Of a stretch of DNA of 64,000 nucleotides, positions 1-9,798 are shown piece after piece. The translations under genes were made by a program, and so were the position numbers. The DNA is from Daphnia carinata (Eukaryota > Arthropoda > Branchiopoda > Diplostraca > Daphniidae). The notes under the pieces were generated by a model. The model was not told the origin of the DNA, did not search any database, and was given only the letters and a program-made list of their open reading frames with translations. The first letter of the stretch is position 1. The number at the start of each line of letters is the position of its first letter. Location of the stretch: assembly GCF_022539665.2 (NCBI RefSeq), contig NC_081333.1, forward strand, positions 6,012,971-6,076,970, given 5' to 3'.

Positions 1-450
1 CGCAAAGTGTCGCACACGTTAAGGCTTGCAATCATAAAAACCAATTTCGGGTCAATAGGATCCTCGGGCGCTTATTCAGGTGCGTTAACAGGTGTTCAAA
101 TAAACTAGCTCATTTAGCACCCTCCCACCAATCGTCACCTCATGCCTGTAAATTACATAATAGGATGTACACATGAATTTGCTTGGTGCTTTTCATGGCT
201 TGGAACTCATGTTTTTCCTAGAACATAACAGTTCCATTAAACTGTACCTAAGTTTCGTAGACCCTAGCTACACAAAATAAATGTTACATTACCCCTTGGA
301 ATAAGAAACCAAAAATCTATTTAGAAATTAACAAAAAAAAAATTAAATGAATTACATGATTGAGGTGTCTCATGCAGAAACAATAAGGGAATGTGTAAAA
401 TTGCAGTAATCACTTACACTCTATTCAAATTCTAAACAAAACCAACTTCT
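1..450. other. Intergenic, nothing recognised
   Basis: AT-rich sequence with no ORF of note, no tRNA-like fold and no repeat that I can match elsewhere in the window. It probably holds the 3' UTR of the small minus-strand gene that ends at 451. Confidence 0.4.
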
Positions 451-773
451 TTACAGGGTTGTTTGCGAGCTTGCTTGCGTCAATGAACTCTCTTTTTCTT
501 TTTCTATTTGAAATATTTTCCACATGGCTTGCTGCTCACTATCTTCGAGATATTCTTCAGGGCGATTTTGAAGTAAAGAATCGTGCGCTTGGTAGCCACC
601 AACCCACTCTTTCATTCGAACTGCGATGCTAGCCAACAGGTTGTCGTCAAGAAGAGAAGAATCCTCACGTTCTCGAATTGTAGCCGGTAACGATAACTGG
701 CCAAAAAGTAAAATAATAAAAGTAAAATAATAACTTTTACCTTTCGAATCATTACCTTTTTTCCTTCAATCAT
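451..773 (-). CDS. Small two-exon protein of unknown function
   Basis: Two minus-strand exons join in frame. Exon 1 (741-773) starts at an ATG and encodes MIEGKKVMIRK before a GTAAAA donor; exon 2 (451-696) follows a pyrimidine-rich CCAG acceptor and runs to a stop at 451. The product is about 92 aa, hydrophilic, acidic in the middle (EEYLEDSEQQ) and helical-looking, with no signal peptide or membrane segment. The 44-bp intron and matching phase 0 argue for a real gene rather than a chance ORF. I do not recognise the family. Exon 2 could instead be the last exon of a longer gene. Confidence 0.45.
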
Positions 774-1560
774 ATGTTTTTATGAATCTCTAGAAAATGC
801 CGTCATTTCACAGCCAAATTTGTTTTCTTTTGGTGAAATTGCGCGTTCAATAATATGCTGAAAGATTTCGCTACTTAACGCTACCAATAAATTGAAAGTT
901 TTGTTATTTATACATGTTTAGTATTTAAATTAACTATTCATTTTCTGGGATGTTATAGTTCTGTTTAATACCCATTATTTCCAATTAGTTAGATTATCTG
1001 GGGTTTCAAAATAATAAAAAAACTAATTAAAAGCTGCCATAATGGCGTATAAATTTTGAATTTTGACTCAGAAACCCTCCCGTTCGGCTATTTATCGTAA
1101 TTGGAAAACATAACTTTTGCGAAATAATATAGATATCTTATATAGCTATGTTTTTATAAAATCGGAATTAATTTATATTAATATTTTTATATGCAAATTC
1201 AAAGCTTAATGGCTAAAGTAGCGTTTCAAATTTACGACCTTGAAGTCGTCCACTATTGCCGCCAGTCGATATTGCCTGGGGCTATTTGACCAAAATTGGC
1301 CAATAGAAAAAAAGTGTAATGTCACCCCAGCAGACGAAATTTAAATGTCAAAGCCGGTGTGTAAGCGAATTAGCGCATGAAAAAAAAGCGCTTTTGTTAG
1401 AAGAGGATTCGTAAAACCATTGGCTTAAGCCAACTGCTTGGCTGACTGCAAGAGCCAAACGGTTGGCCTAGGAGACGGAGACCAAGTTGTTATATCCAGC
1501 TCATCCAATCAGTTATCAATTTTATTTTATATTTTTCAATTAACTCAGGTGCAGTGAGAG
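774..1560. other. Non-coding AT-rich stretch
   Basis: No coding potential is visible on either strand. The sequence around 1417-1470 is rich in TTGGC/GCCAA motifs with short inverted repeats, but shows no feature I can name. Confidence 0.35.
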
Positions 1561-1626
1561 GGTTTTGGATGTTGCATGCAGTTGGAATGTGCTGTTGACT
1601 GGAAGAATATATTGCATGATAACGGC

Positions 1627-1730
1627 GTTTTCCCCTATTGCGCCGAAATCTGTCGTTGCAAAAAGTGGTTTTATTCCCTATTGCACCGCAAAATTTTGTT
1701 GCAATAAAATAAGATTTCCCCTATTGTACC
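1627..1730 (+). repeat. Left arm of a 104-bp inverted repeat (possible transposon TIR)
   Basis: This arm is about 89% identical, over 104 bp without gaps, to the reverse complement of 29222-29325. It consists of tandem CCCTATTGCACCGAAA / TTTCGTTGCAATAA half-sites, each partly palindromic, and another CCCCTATTGTAACGAAA copy lies at 1852-1870. Fragments with FAR1-like, DUF4806-like and PHD-like coding, all on the plus strand, lie between the arms, as expected for the ends of a large DNA transposon. No target duplication could be located, so the exact ends are open. Confidence 0.55.
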
Positions 1731-2444
1731 GAACGATTACTTATCTTACATATGTATATATTTTATAGTAAGTTATTTTAATTTCTTAGTTAACATTTTA
1801 AAATTATTAAGTATACTTACCGAAAAATTTCGTTAGCACTCACAGTTGTTTTCCCCTATTGTAACGAAAAATTAAATACATTTTAAATACCAACCGACAA
1901 TACTCTTATGATTTATCTTTTTTTAAATTAAAACATTTTTACATAAACATATTACACTTGTACATACCGCCCGACAACAGTATTATGCTTCATTTTTCCG
2001 GGCAAATGTTTTTATTTGGCCGGCATTGATAAAGTTATGATACAAGGACATTTTATGGTGACTTAAGATTAATGGTAGCAAGAAAGCGTTGTTGATTTTT
2101 GATTACTCTTTAAAGATTATCCATGGATTAGATATTATAGAGAACGGAAGCGGCCTGATGAAGAGAAGTTGTTCTAATATTATATGAGTATTAAGGATTA
2201 AAAAACTCAAAGTGCTGCTGCATTATGAATTTGCAAAAGAGGTTGAGGTGTCGGCCAAACTATTATATACCCCATATTTATCCAAAACCTAATTAATTTT
2301 AATCGTCAATCCGATTTCAATCCTCGGCTTCCGATTTTGCACATATTTGACTTACTTGCAATTTGACTACTCATTTTTGACAAATCGTTTTTACTCTTAC
2401 CTACTATTTTTAAACTAAGTTTTTATTTCATTCCCAATTTCTTC

Positions 2445-2506
2445 TATTTTGACACGCGTTATATACGCTCTTTTTAATTTTGACACGCGTTATATACGCT
2501 CATTCT
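2445..2506. repeat. Tandem duplication of a unit of about 31 bp
   Basis: The motif TTTTGACACGCGTTATATAC followed by GCTC occurs twice in direct succession just upstream of the FAR1-like exon. It contains the palindromic core ACGCGT and may be a subterminal or promoter motif of the inverted-repeat-bounded unit. Confidence 0.5.
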
Positions 2507-2530
2507 AATTTTCTATTATATAGATTTCAG

Positions 2531-3184
2531 TTCATTTTGTGTTTTTTAAAATAGCTCTATCTACACTGAAACCAGGTAAGGCTTTCAATAGTTGGGAGAA
2601 ATTTGAGAATTTTTTGCAGGAATTGGATTTTTTAATTACTACCCTATACGTTTTAAGGACAAGAAAAACTATCGGTTCTTACATTAAAGTGGTAAGCATG
2701 AAACACTGGTTATATCCACTTGTAATGAATAATAACATTAATTTTTCTCGCAGTTGAAAGGTGCAACTTTAGGCGAGAAGTGGAAATTTAAGCATGCTAC
2801 CATCGTTTGCAAGCACAATGGAAAGCTCCAGTCCCGCCCGAAGGATCAGACTCGCCGAAACCATTTTCAATTTGCTTGTAATTGCCGTTTCACCTTTAAG
2901 GTAGTTTTCAACCCATGGATGAGAAATTTGTGGTCCGATAAACCGGATTCAATTTAAGTCACGAAAACCATGTCCTTTGTGCGGAACATATCCAGCTCTA
3001 TCATCGAATGAGGTACTAAAAGAAAACACCATTCAATTATGCAAATGACCGCAATAACCTTATTTTACTGAACTATTTTCTAGAAATCTTAACGAGACTG
3101 AAGCTGAATTCGTTGACGCCGCCGTGAAGGTGGACGTTTTATCAGGAAAAGTTGCCAGTGAACTTAAACTTCAATGCAACAAGT
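2531..3184 (+). pseudogene. FAR1/MULE-like DNA-binding gene, 5' part, broken by an LTR element
   Basis: Three exon-like blocks read on the plus strand: 2531-2691 (acceptor TTTCAG, donor GTAAGC), 2754-3011 (acceptor TCGCAG, donor GTACTA) and about 3085-3184. The translation has the pattern of FAR1-type DNA-binding domains in MULE-like proteins: an F-x-SWE-x-FENFL start, then C-x-H in VCKHNGK, then a C-x-C segment (FACNCRF), then SHENHV. Block 2 needs a frameshift and has a stop near 2940, so it is not functional. Block 3 is cut at 3184 by the LTR of element 1 and its reading frame resumes at 22838. It is either a transposase or a gene derived from one. Confidence 0.55.
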
Positions 3185-3631
3185 TGTGATGAGGACATAT
3201 ACCGAAGAACGCCACCAATTAGTTAGCTTAGCTAATTAATAGATTCCAGCCTTGGATGATCCCACGGCGAACTGGTATCAGACAGTCCTTCATCCTCACG
3301 GACTCTTCCCACGCCAAACCAGTATCAGGCAGCTCCTCACCCCTACGATCACTTCGTCTTCACGTGATCATCTCTCGGAGGTCACCATTGACGTCAAGAG
3401 TGACCTCATAATAACTGATAAAAGCTGTGACAAAAGGGGGGCTCGGGGTCTGTGTTTAGTGTGTTAAGAGTGTATTAAGTGTCTGTGTTAGAGAGCTTAG
3501 CGAGTGTGTTAGAGTTCTTAGAAAATCTACTATTGTATCTACGTCTGTGTGATTAGTCTGTTTTAGTCTTGATAAATACACTTAGAATCTAGTGAATTGA
3601 GTCGCGAGTTATTCAGAAACCCAACGTTACA
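3185..3631 (+). repeat. 5' LTR of element 1
   Basis: The LTR starts TGTGATGAGG and most likely ends ACGTTACA just before TTTGGTGAACG. The first 319 bp are repeated at 22519-22837. The right end is inferred from the TG..CA rule and the following primer site, because the 3' copy is truncated. U3 holds a compact palindromic regulatory cluster at 3360-3407 and a TATA-like GATAAAAG at 3417-3424. Confidence 0.85.
3360..3424 (+). promoter_or_regulatory. LTR enhancer/promoter cluster of element 1
   Basis: Within 65 bp the U3 region holds an E-box palindrome TCACGTGA (3360-3367), GAGGTCAC (3378-3385), a full CRE-type palindrome TGACGTCA (3389-3396), GTGACCTC (3400-3407) and a TATA-like GATAAAAG (3417-3424). 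GAGGTCAC and GTGACCTC are perfect inverted copies with AGGTCA half-sites of the nuclear-receptor type, spaced 14 bp around the CRE. Binding by receptors or bZIP factors is inferred from the motifs alone. The same cluster is kept in the 3' LTR at 22694-22758. Confidence 0.5.
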
Positions 3632-3633
3632 TT

Positions 3634-3647
3634 TGGTGAACGTGTCC
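3634..3647 (+). other. Putative primer binding site, element 1
   Basis: TGGTGAACGTGTCC follows the presumed LTR end after two bases. The TGG start is what a tRNA 3' CCA would pair with, but I cannot assign the tRNA. Confidence 0.4.
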
Positions 3648-3778
3648 AGTTTTGAACTTAGTTCAAATTCAACAAGCCCGGACTCCTGCCCAGTAACAGC
3701 CAGCAGGCCTATCCACCCGAACATCGCAGACGACCAGCGCTCGTCTAGAACTCCCCGCGACAAGGGTAAGTCACCTAA

Positions 3779-6433
3779 ATGTCATCTGGCAACTTAGTAG
3801 TAGATATATACAAGCCTTCAGCCCCAGCAGCAGAAACAATAGAAGTAAAAGAGCGTCCCACAAGACGCAGCGTAGTAGATTCTAAGCGTACAACCCAAAA
3901 AGTCTATCCCAGTTTAGAAAACGAACAGAAGAGTGAAACAGCAGAGGTTCGTATTGTACCTTTTCAAAAAAGAACCAGAAGCGCAGAAAGTAGCCCGAGG
4001 GAAAGCGACGAGGGGAAACAATTAACGAAGTACCATTCTATGGAGAATCTACCTAGCAAGAAGAGAAATAAGCTAGTAGAGGAAAGGGATATTCTCAAAA
4101 CTGCATTAATAGGGATTCATCAAACAATTAATCAGTATAAATTAGAATTAGAAGCATCTAAAGATAAAGCAACAACCAAGCAGCTAAAAACACGCCTGAA
4201 AGATAAAGATTTAGAGTATAAATTGATTTCGGAAAAACTAATCGCAGCTGAAACAAAAATACAAGAGCTTGAAAATCAAGGGTTAGCTTTACTACAGACA
4301 GCTACAATCCAGCAGCAGGCCATCGAATATCGAGCAAACAGCTTAACCCAACAGTTAGAGCAAACGCACGGAGAAAAGACTAACCTAATATCCACTCTGG
4401 TAAAAAAGACCCAGGACGTTCAAATCCTAGAATCAACCATAAAAAAAGTAGAAACTGAACATACATCGGTTAAAACCAAATTAATTAAGGACAAGAAAAA
4501 ACTTCAGCAGGAATTTGAGAAATTTAAAGAAAGAGAGAGCCAACTCCTTGGAGAAGGAACGACTTTATTAAATAAATATAGTAACATCCAAATAGAATTC
4601 GAGAAACTACAACTAAGTTATAAAGCTCTTGAAACAAAAAGCATAGATCAGGAAAAGGAAATTCACGCCCTACAAATAGAACATAAAAAACTAATAGTGA
4701 ATATAACGGATAAAAATCAGGAAATCTTGCATCTAACTGATACTATAAAAACTAAACAGGCAGAGTTGGAACTTTTACGACAGGAACAAGTAGACCAGAC
4801 AAGCAAGTTTGTTGACCTACAAACGGAAAACAATCAACTTAAGCACAATTTGAACATTAGCCAGGTTAACGAAACAACCTTACAGGGCAACCAAACTAAG
4901 CAAGTAATAGAAATATCAACGCTGCAAACAGCTAATCAGTCGTTAGAGGACAAATTAAGGAGGCTACAACAAACAATCGCGGGAGCCGCAAGCACAAACG
5001 AGTTAGAGATAGCACAACACACCTTAGCCATACAGAATAGAAAGATTGTGTCCTTAGAAAACGAATTAACGGAGCTGGGACAAGCGCTCCAGTTAGCAAG
5101 CCAAGCAGCGGAGCGAGCAGCTAAGCTGGATACCGAAAACAATTATCTTAGAGGAAACATAGAACAACTAAATAGAAACAACCAGACACTATTAGAACAA
5201 CTAGCACAACCAGCTAACACAATTGACACAACTAACGAAGCACCTAGAATGGCAGCCCTTGATGATATACGAGCATTAGCAGTAGCCATTACGCGTAGAG
5301 ACGAAACACAGAACATTCCTATTTATAGTGGCAACGTGAATGATCAACCGAAAGGGGTATGGTTGAGAGATGCGGAGGCGATAGCAACGATTCACGAATG
5401 GCCTAGGGAATCCACCAAAAAGATTTTAGCCACAAGGTTAAAGGGAACAGCATTGCAGTGGCATATCGATAGGCTACGAGTAGCACCGAGAGAATCTTAT
5501 ACCGACTGGCGGAATGCATTAAAAGATCATTTTAAACACCCAGCAGATAGAGCAAAACAGAAGTCCAAGTTATTAACGGTAAAACAATCCCCTAACCAAC
5601 CAGTTAGGCATTTTATAGACAAAATAACGCAGGCTTATAACGCAATCTATAAAGAAGGAGACGAAGAGCAAGTTCAAAGCGCGGAACTCACAGCTCTTAA
5701 GGACGACACTCTGATTAAAATGCTATTAGACGGACTACTTCCACCAATTAAAACAATTCTTTTCCACAATAAGTACCCAACCACCGCAAATTGGCAAAAT
5801 TTTAAGCAAGCTGCTCTGGAGGCTGAGGAAATTGCTTATAACACACAAGCACTAGAAGTTAAACCGGTTTTCAAATTAGATATATTAAAACCAACTAGAG
5901 ACATTGAAGCCGAATTAAGCCAGACAAAGTTGGAATTAGAAGAACTAAAGAATAATCTAACTAAATTGAATCTGTCAGGTACAACATCGAAAACAGGACA
6001 AGAACGATCTTTAAACAATATTGACACTTACAAGCAAGGTAGGGACCCGTCAAGATATAATAACGTAAAGTGGGAAGATAGACAGGGATCGAGGGATAAT
6101 TCGTATAGCAGAGACCGTAGGGATCGATCTTACAACCGCAACAGATCGTATGACAGGAACCGCTCCGAGTCACGAGAGCGACCATACAGTCGAGACCGAT
6201 ACCAAGACAGAAGCTATAACAACAGGGATAGAAACGATTCGCGGACGAGACGTTACGACGAGCGTCCAAGATCTAAGAGTCCCCACCCATCAGCGGACCC
6301 AGCAAGGAAACAAAGGACAAGTGGTAATAGCAGAGACAATACTATTACTTGCCATAGATGTCTCAACGCAGGACATATAGCAAAAGATTGTCGGACCAGA
6401 AATCCGAAAAGGTTTCAACCAAGAACAGAATAG
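3779..6433 (+). CDS. gag: Element 1 Gag with long coiled coil, SR-rich region and zinc knuckle
   Basis: The ORF of 884 aa is much longer than usual Ty3/gypsy Gag. Residues 1-90 are basic and polar. About 90-460 is an almost unbroken coiled coil rich in K, E, Q and L. About 500-690 matches a retrotransposon gag/capsid region (IPIYSGNVN, LKGTALQWH). About 745-850 is an arginine-serine-rich tract (SRDRRDRSYNRNRSYDRNR). A CCHC knuckle, CHRCLNAGHIAKDC, is near the C-terminus. It should form the particle and bind RNA. It is the only intact gene of the element. It overlaps pol by 76 nt in the -1 frame; I see no classical slippery heptamer there. Confidence 0.88.
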   Translation: MSSGNLVVDIYKPSAPAAETIEVKERPTRRSVVDSKRTTQKVYPSLENEQKSETAEVRIVPFQKRTRSAESSPRESDEGKQLTKYHSMENLPSKKRNKLVEERDILKTALIGIHQTINQYKLELEASKDKATTKQLKTRLKDKDLEYKLISEKLIAAETKIQELENQGLALLQTATIQQQAIEYRANSLTQQLEQTHGEKTNLISTLVKKTQDVQILESTIKKVETEHTSVKTKLIKDKKKLQQEFEKFKERESQLLGEGTTLLNKYSNIQIEFEKLQLSYKALETKSIDQEKEIHALQIEHKKLIVNITDKNQEILHLTDTIKTKQAELELLRQEQVDQTSKFVDLQTENNQLKHNLNISQVNETTLQGNQTKQVIEISTLQTANQSLEDKLRRLQQTIAGAASTNELEIAQHTLAIQNRKIVSLENELTELGQALQLASQAAERAAKLDTENNYLRGNIEQLNRNNQTLLEQLAQPANTIDTTNEAPRMAALDDIRALAVAITRRDETQNIPIYSGNVNDQPKGVWLRDAEAIATIHEWPRESTKKILATRLKGTALQWHIDRLRVAPRESYTDWRNALKDHFKHPADRAKQKSKLLTVKQSPNQPVRHFIDKITQAYNAIYKEGDEEQVQSAELTALKDDTLIKMLLDGLLPPIKTILFHNKYPTTANWQNFKQAALEAEEIAYNTQALEVKPVFKLDILKPTRDIEAELSQTKLELEELKNNLTKLNLSGTTSKTGQERSLNNIDTYKQGRDPSRYNNVKWEDRQGSRDNSYSRDRRDRSYNRNRSYDRNRSESRERPYSRDRYQDRSYNNRDRNDSRTRRYDERPRSKSPHPSADPARKQRTSGNSRDNTITCHRCLNAGHIAKDCRTRNPKRFQPRTE

Positions 6434-9400
6434 ATGAAATAAAACAAACATGTAGACTAATTAGGATACCCGTAGAATTTAGTAATCAAAAAGCACAAGC
6501 TTTAATCGACACAGGAGCAGCAGCTAGTATTATGTCCTCTGAAAAATTTGCCTTATTACCTCATAAAGCAATTGTAACTGAGTTGGAAACTAAGCCTAGT
6601 CAATCATTTGAATCCGCGTCAGGGAACATCATGTACCCTTTGGGATGTTTCAAAATAAGTTTTAAGTTAACACCTAATTGCAGTTTGGAGCATGACTTCT
6701 TTGTGTTGCCTGGAACACAAGAAGGATGTATCTTAGGGTTAGATTTTTTCAAGAAGTATAAAACAAAAATAGATATAGCAAACAAAACACTAACCTTATC
6801 ATTGAACGGAGTAGAATCCGTAGTCAGCCTTAAGAAGATAGCAACTCCTATATATACCATTAAAGAAAAGCCAATGATAGCCTTTGAACTATCCCAGTTG
6901 CACGGGACAGCTAGAGTAGAAATGGAACGAGTTTTGAACATGCACAAACCCGTTTTCGCATCCCAGCTAATTGAGTTAGGATGCACTAAAGTACTTAAAC
7001 ACCGGATTATAACGACGGCACAACGGAAGTTAAGAGGTGCCTATCGCATGCCAGCAGCTATCAAGCCAATAGCGAAACAGCAAATAGAAGAGATGTTAAA
7101 ATATGGCATTATCCGGGAAAGTCATAGTGCCTTTAGAGCTTCCATCGTAATGGTGAAAAAGAAATCTGGAGAACTCAGATTTTATGTAGATTACAGGGAC
7201 CTAAACGCGGTAACGGTAAAGGATCGTTATCCGCTACCAAGGATAGAAGAAACACTAAACCTGCTAAGTGGAGCTAAATTCTTTTCCACCCTCGATTTGT
7301 TTAGTGGGTATTGGCAAATCGAGATAGCAGAAGAAGATATCCATAAAACTGCATTCACGGCAGAAATGGGTCACTTTGAATATATTAGGAAGCCGTTTGG
7401 ACTGTGCAACGCGCCTAGCACGTTTCAAAGGACGATGGAAATCGTCCTTAGACCTCTCATAGGTAAATGCGTAATGGTATACATTGATGATATCATTGTC
7501 TACAGCAAGAGCATAGCCGAACATGTACAACATCTCACCTCGACATTTAGTCTTTTGCAGACAAATGGCCTTAAGGTGAAAATTCAAAAGTGTAAGTTTG
7601 CGGCCAACGCAGTTGAGTATCTAGGTCATATAGTCTCCGACGAAGGGGTAAAGGTAGACCCAAATAAGATTAAGGCGGTAAAGATGTACCCAGCACCTAA
7701 AAATCCAGATCAGGTTAGGGCATTCCTAGGATTAGCTAACTATTACAGACGTTTCATAGATCAATTCGCCAATAAAGTCCATGTACTGACAAGGCTCACG
7801 AGGAGCGCAGTACCATGGCAATGGGGGCAAGAGGAAACAAGCGCTTTTGAAGGCATAAAAGAATGTTTATGTTCCGCCCCTACCCTCGCTTATCCGGATT
7901 TCGCGCGCCCTTTCATCCTACACACGGATGCGTGCGGGTATGGAGTAGGAGGAATACTCTCTCAGATGCCCCATCCGAATGCCAACCCAGGGCCCAAGGA
8001 GGAGTCAATAAATGACTCAGGAGTAGTCGACGAATCGACAGAGGATTGGAGTAAGTCTCTAGAGCACCCAATTGCTTATACCTCTAAGCACCTAACGGAT
8101 GTTCAATTGAAATGGTGTACAACGGAGAAGGAAGCATACGCAATTATCCATTCGGTAAAAGCGTTCTTCCATTACCTATATGGCACTAACTTCGTAATAG
8201 TGACCGACCATAGGCCTCTTCAGTATATCCAAAAGGTTAGGGAACCGACAGGGAGACTAGCCAGATGGTTTCTCTTCTTACAACAATTTGAAATGGAGAT
8301 TCAATATAGACCAGGTAAACTGCATCAAAACGCAGATGCGTTGAGCAGAATACCGGTTAATGTTATAGTATCGCAGCAAGTCGTGGCTGACGATTGGTTA
8401 ATTGCTCAACAAGAGGATACCTTTTGTAGAGAGGTGGCAAAAACATTAGAGACTACATCCAAAGAAACGGAAGATGAATTCCAATATTTACCTAGCGGAC
8501 TTTTAACCACAGCTAGGGGAAAAATTGTAGTGCCGGCGACGCTACGTAAACAGATCTTGGAACTTTATCATGACCATAAGTTAGCTGGTCATCTGGGAAT
8601 AACTAAAACCACTGCTAATATTAGCAAAAAGTATTTTTCGCCGAAAATGGCAAATGATATCAAGACGCACGTGCTTAACTGTTTAACATGTGCAAAAAGA
8701 AAGGTTTCTGGATCGTGCAAAGCCGCACTCCAGCCAATCCCTGTTACAGACTATGTCTGGCAAAGATTGGCCATGGATATTATAGGTCCCGTCCCAGGAA
8801 GCGAAAAAGGGAATAAATATATTCTAGTAATAATGGAGTATACAACTAGGTATATATTAGCCATTGCACTGAAGGAAATTTCCGCTCAGACAATCATCCG
8901 GAAATTCATTCGGCACGTTGTAAACAGTGAGGGACTACCCTCGCAGATCCTAACGGATAGAGGCTCTAATTTCCAGTCACAGGCAATGACCGAATTATGT
9001 AAGCAATTAGGAGTAAAACAGTTAAGGACTACAGCGTATCACCCGCAAACAGATGGCGCGGTAGAAAGGTTCAATAGGACATTAGGGGATATGCTAACCG
9101 CACACGTAGCTCACAACCCATCTTTGTGGGATGAACATCTTGATTATGTAGTTGCGGCTTATAACCGGACGCCTCACTCCAGCACCGGTGAAACTCCCTT
9201 TTACCTTCTAAAAGGCAGAGATGCCTTAGAACCATCGGATTTGAGACCCCCAATGCGAAATAGGATTTTAGAAGACCAAAACAATATTTATACGCAACAG
9301 TGGCATGAAGCGTTAGAACTCGCTAAAAATAAGTTAGTCATCGCACAGTCAAGACAAAAAGCGAATTACGATCGTTAATCGAAAGAATGCTCGTTTGAAC

Positions 9401-9798
9401 CAGGAGACTTAGTGCTTTTAAAGGAAATGAAGCCACAAACAGGAAAATTTTATATGCGTTGGGATGGTCCTTTTACTATTGTAGATAAGTTATCTGACTT
9501 GAATTACTTGATTAGGAGAACAACGGAAAATCATACTACAGTCGTGCATGTAAATCGCCTCAAGAAATGGAAAAGCAAGGAAGATGCGGGAAAAGTAGCT
9601 GAAGAAAGAGAGGGAAACCACAGTGATAACGAATGTAGCCCTAGGATAGAATTAGAAAGTAAAGAAAGGGAAACACAGAGTGAAATCGGAGTTGACAATA
9701 GAGAAGAGGAGCTGAATATTCAAACAGAAATGGAAGATAGCAATCGGCAAGAAGCAGCACAGTTATCAGCCGAAAGTGGTCAGGCATGGCAGGCATAA
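6358..9798 (+). pseudogene. pol: Element 1 Pol (protease, RT, RNase H, integrase), one in-frame stop
   Basis: The reading frame begins inside the end of gag. In order it shows an aspartic protease (ALIDTGAAASIMS, near residue 50), reverse transcriptase with YIDD (VMVYIDDIIVYS, near 374), RNase H (LHTDACGYGVGG; TDHRPLQYI), an integrase HHCC zinc region (HDHKLAGHLGI ... CLTCAKRK) and a DDE core (AMDIIGPVPG, ILTDRGSNF, DGAVERFN). A TAA at 9376-9378 stops the frame after residue 1006, in the integrase tail. The same frame is open again to 9798 and holds the typical PGDLVLL / WDGPFTI C-terminal module, so the stop is a mutation. The RT motif FYVDYRDLN has Y where most relatives have C. Confidence 0.88.

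Noticed and set aside
6358..6433. Programmed -1 frameshift site in the gag-pol overlap of element 1
   Set aside because: The overlap allows a -1 shift, but no X-XXY-YYZ heptamer in the gag frame is present.
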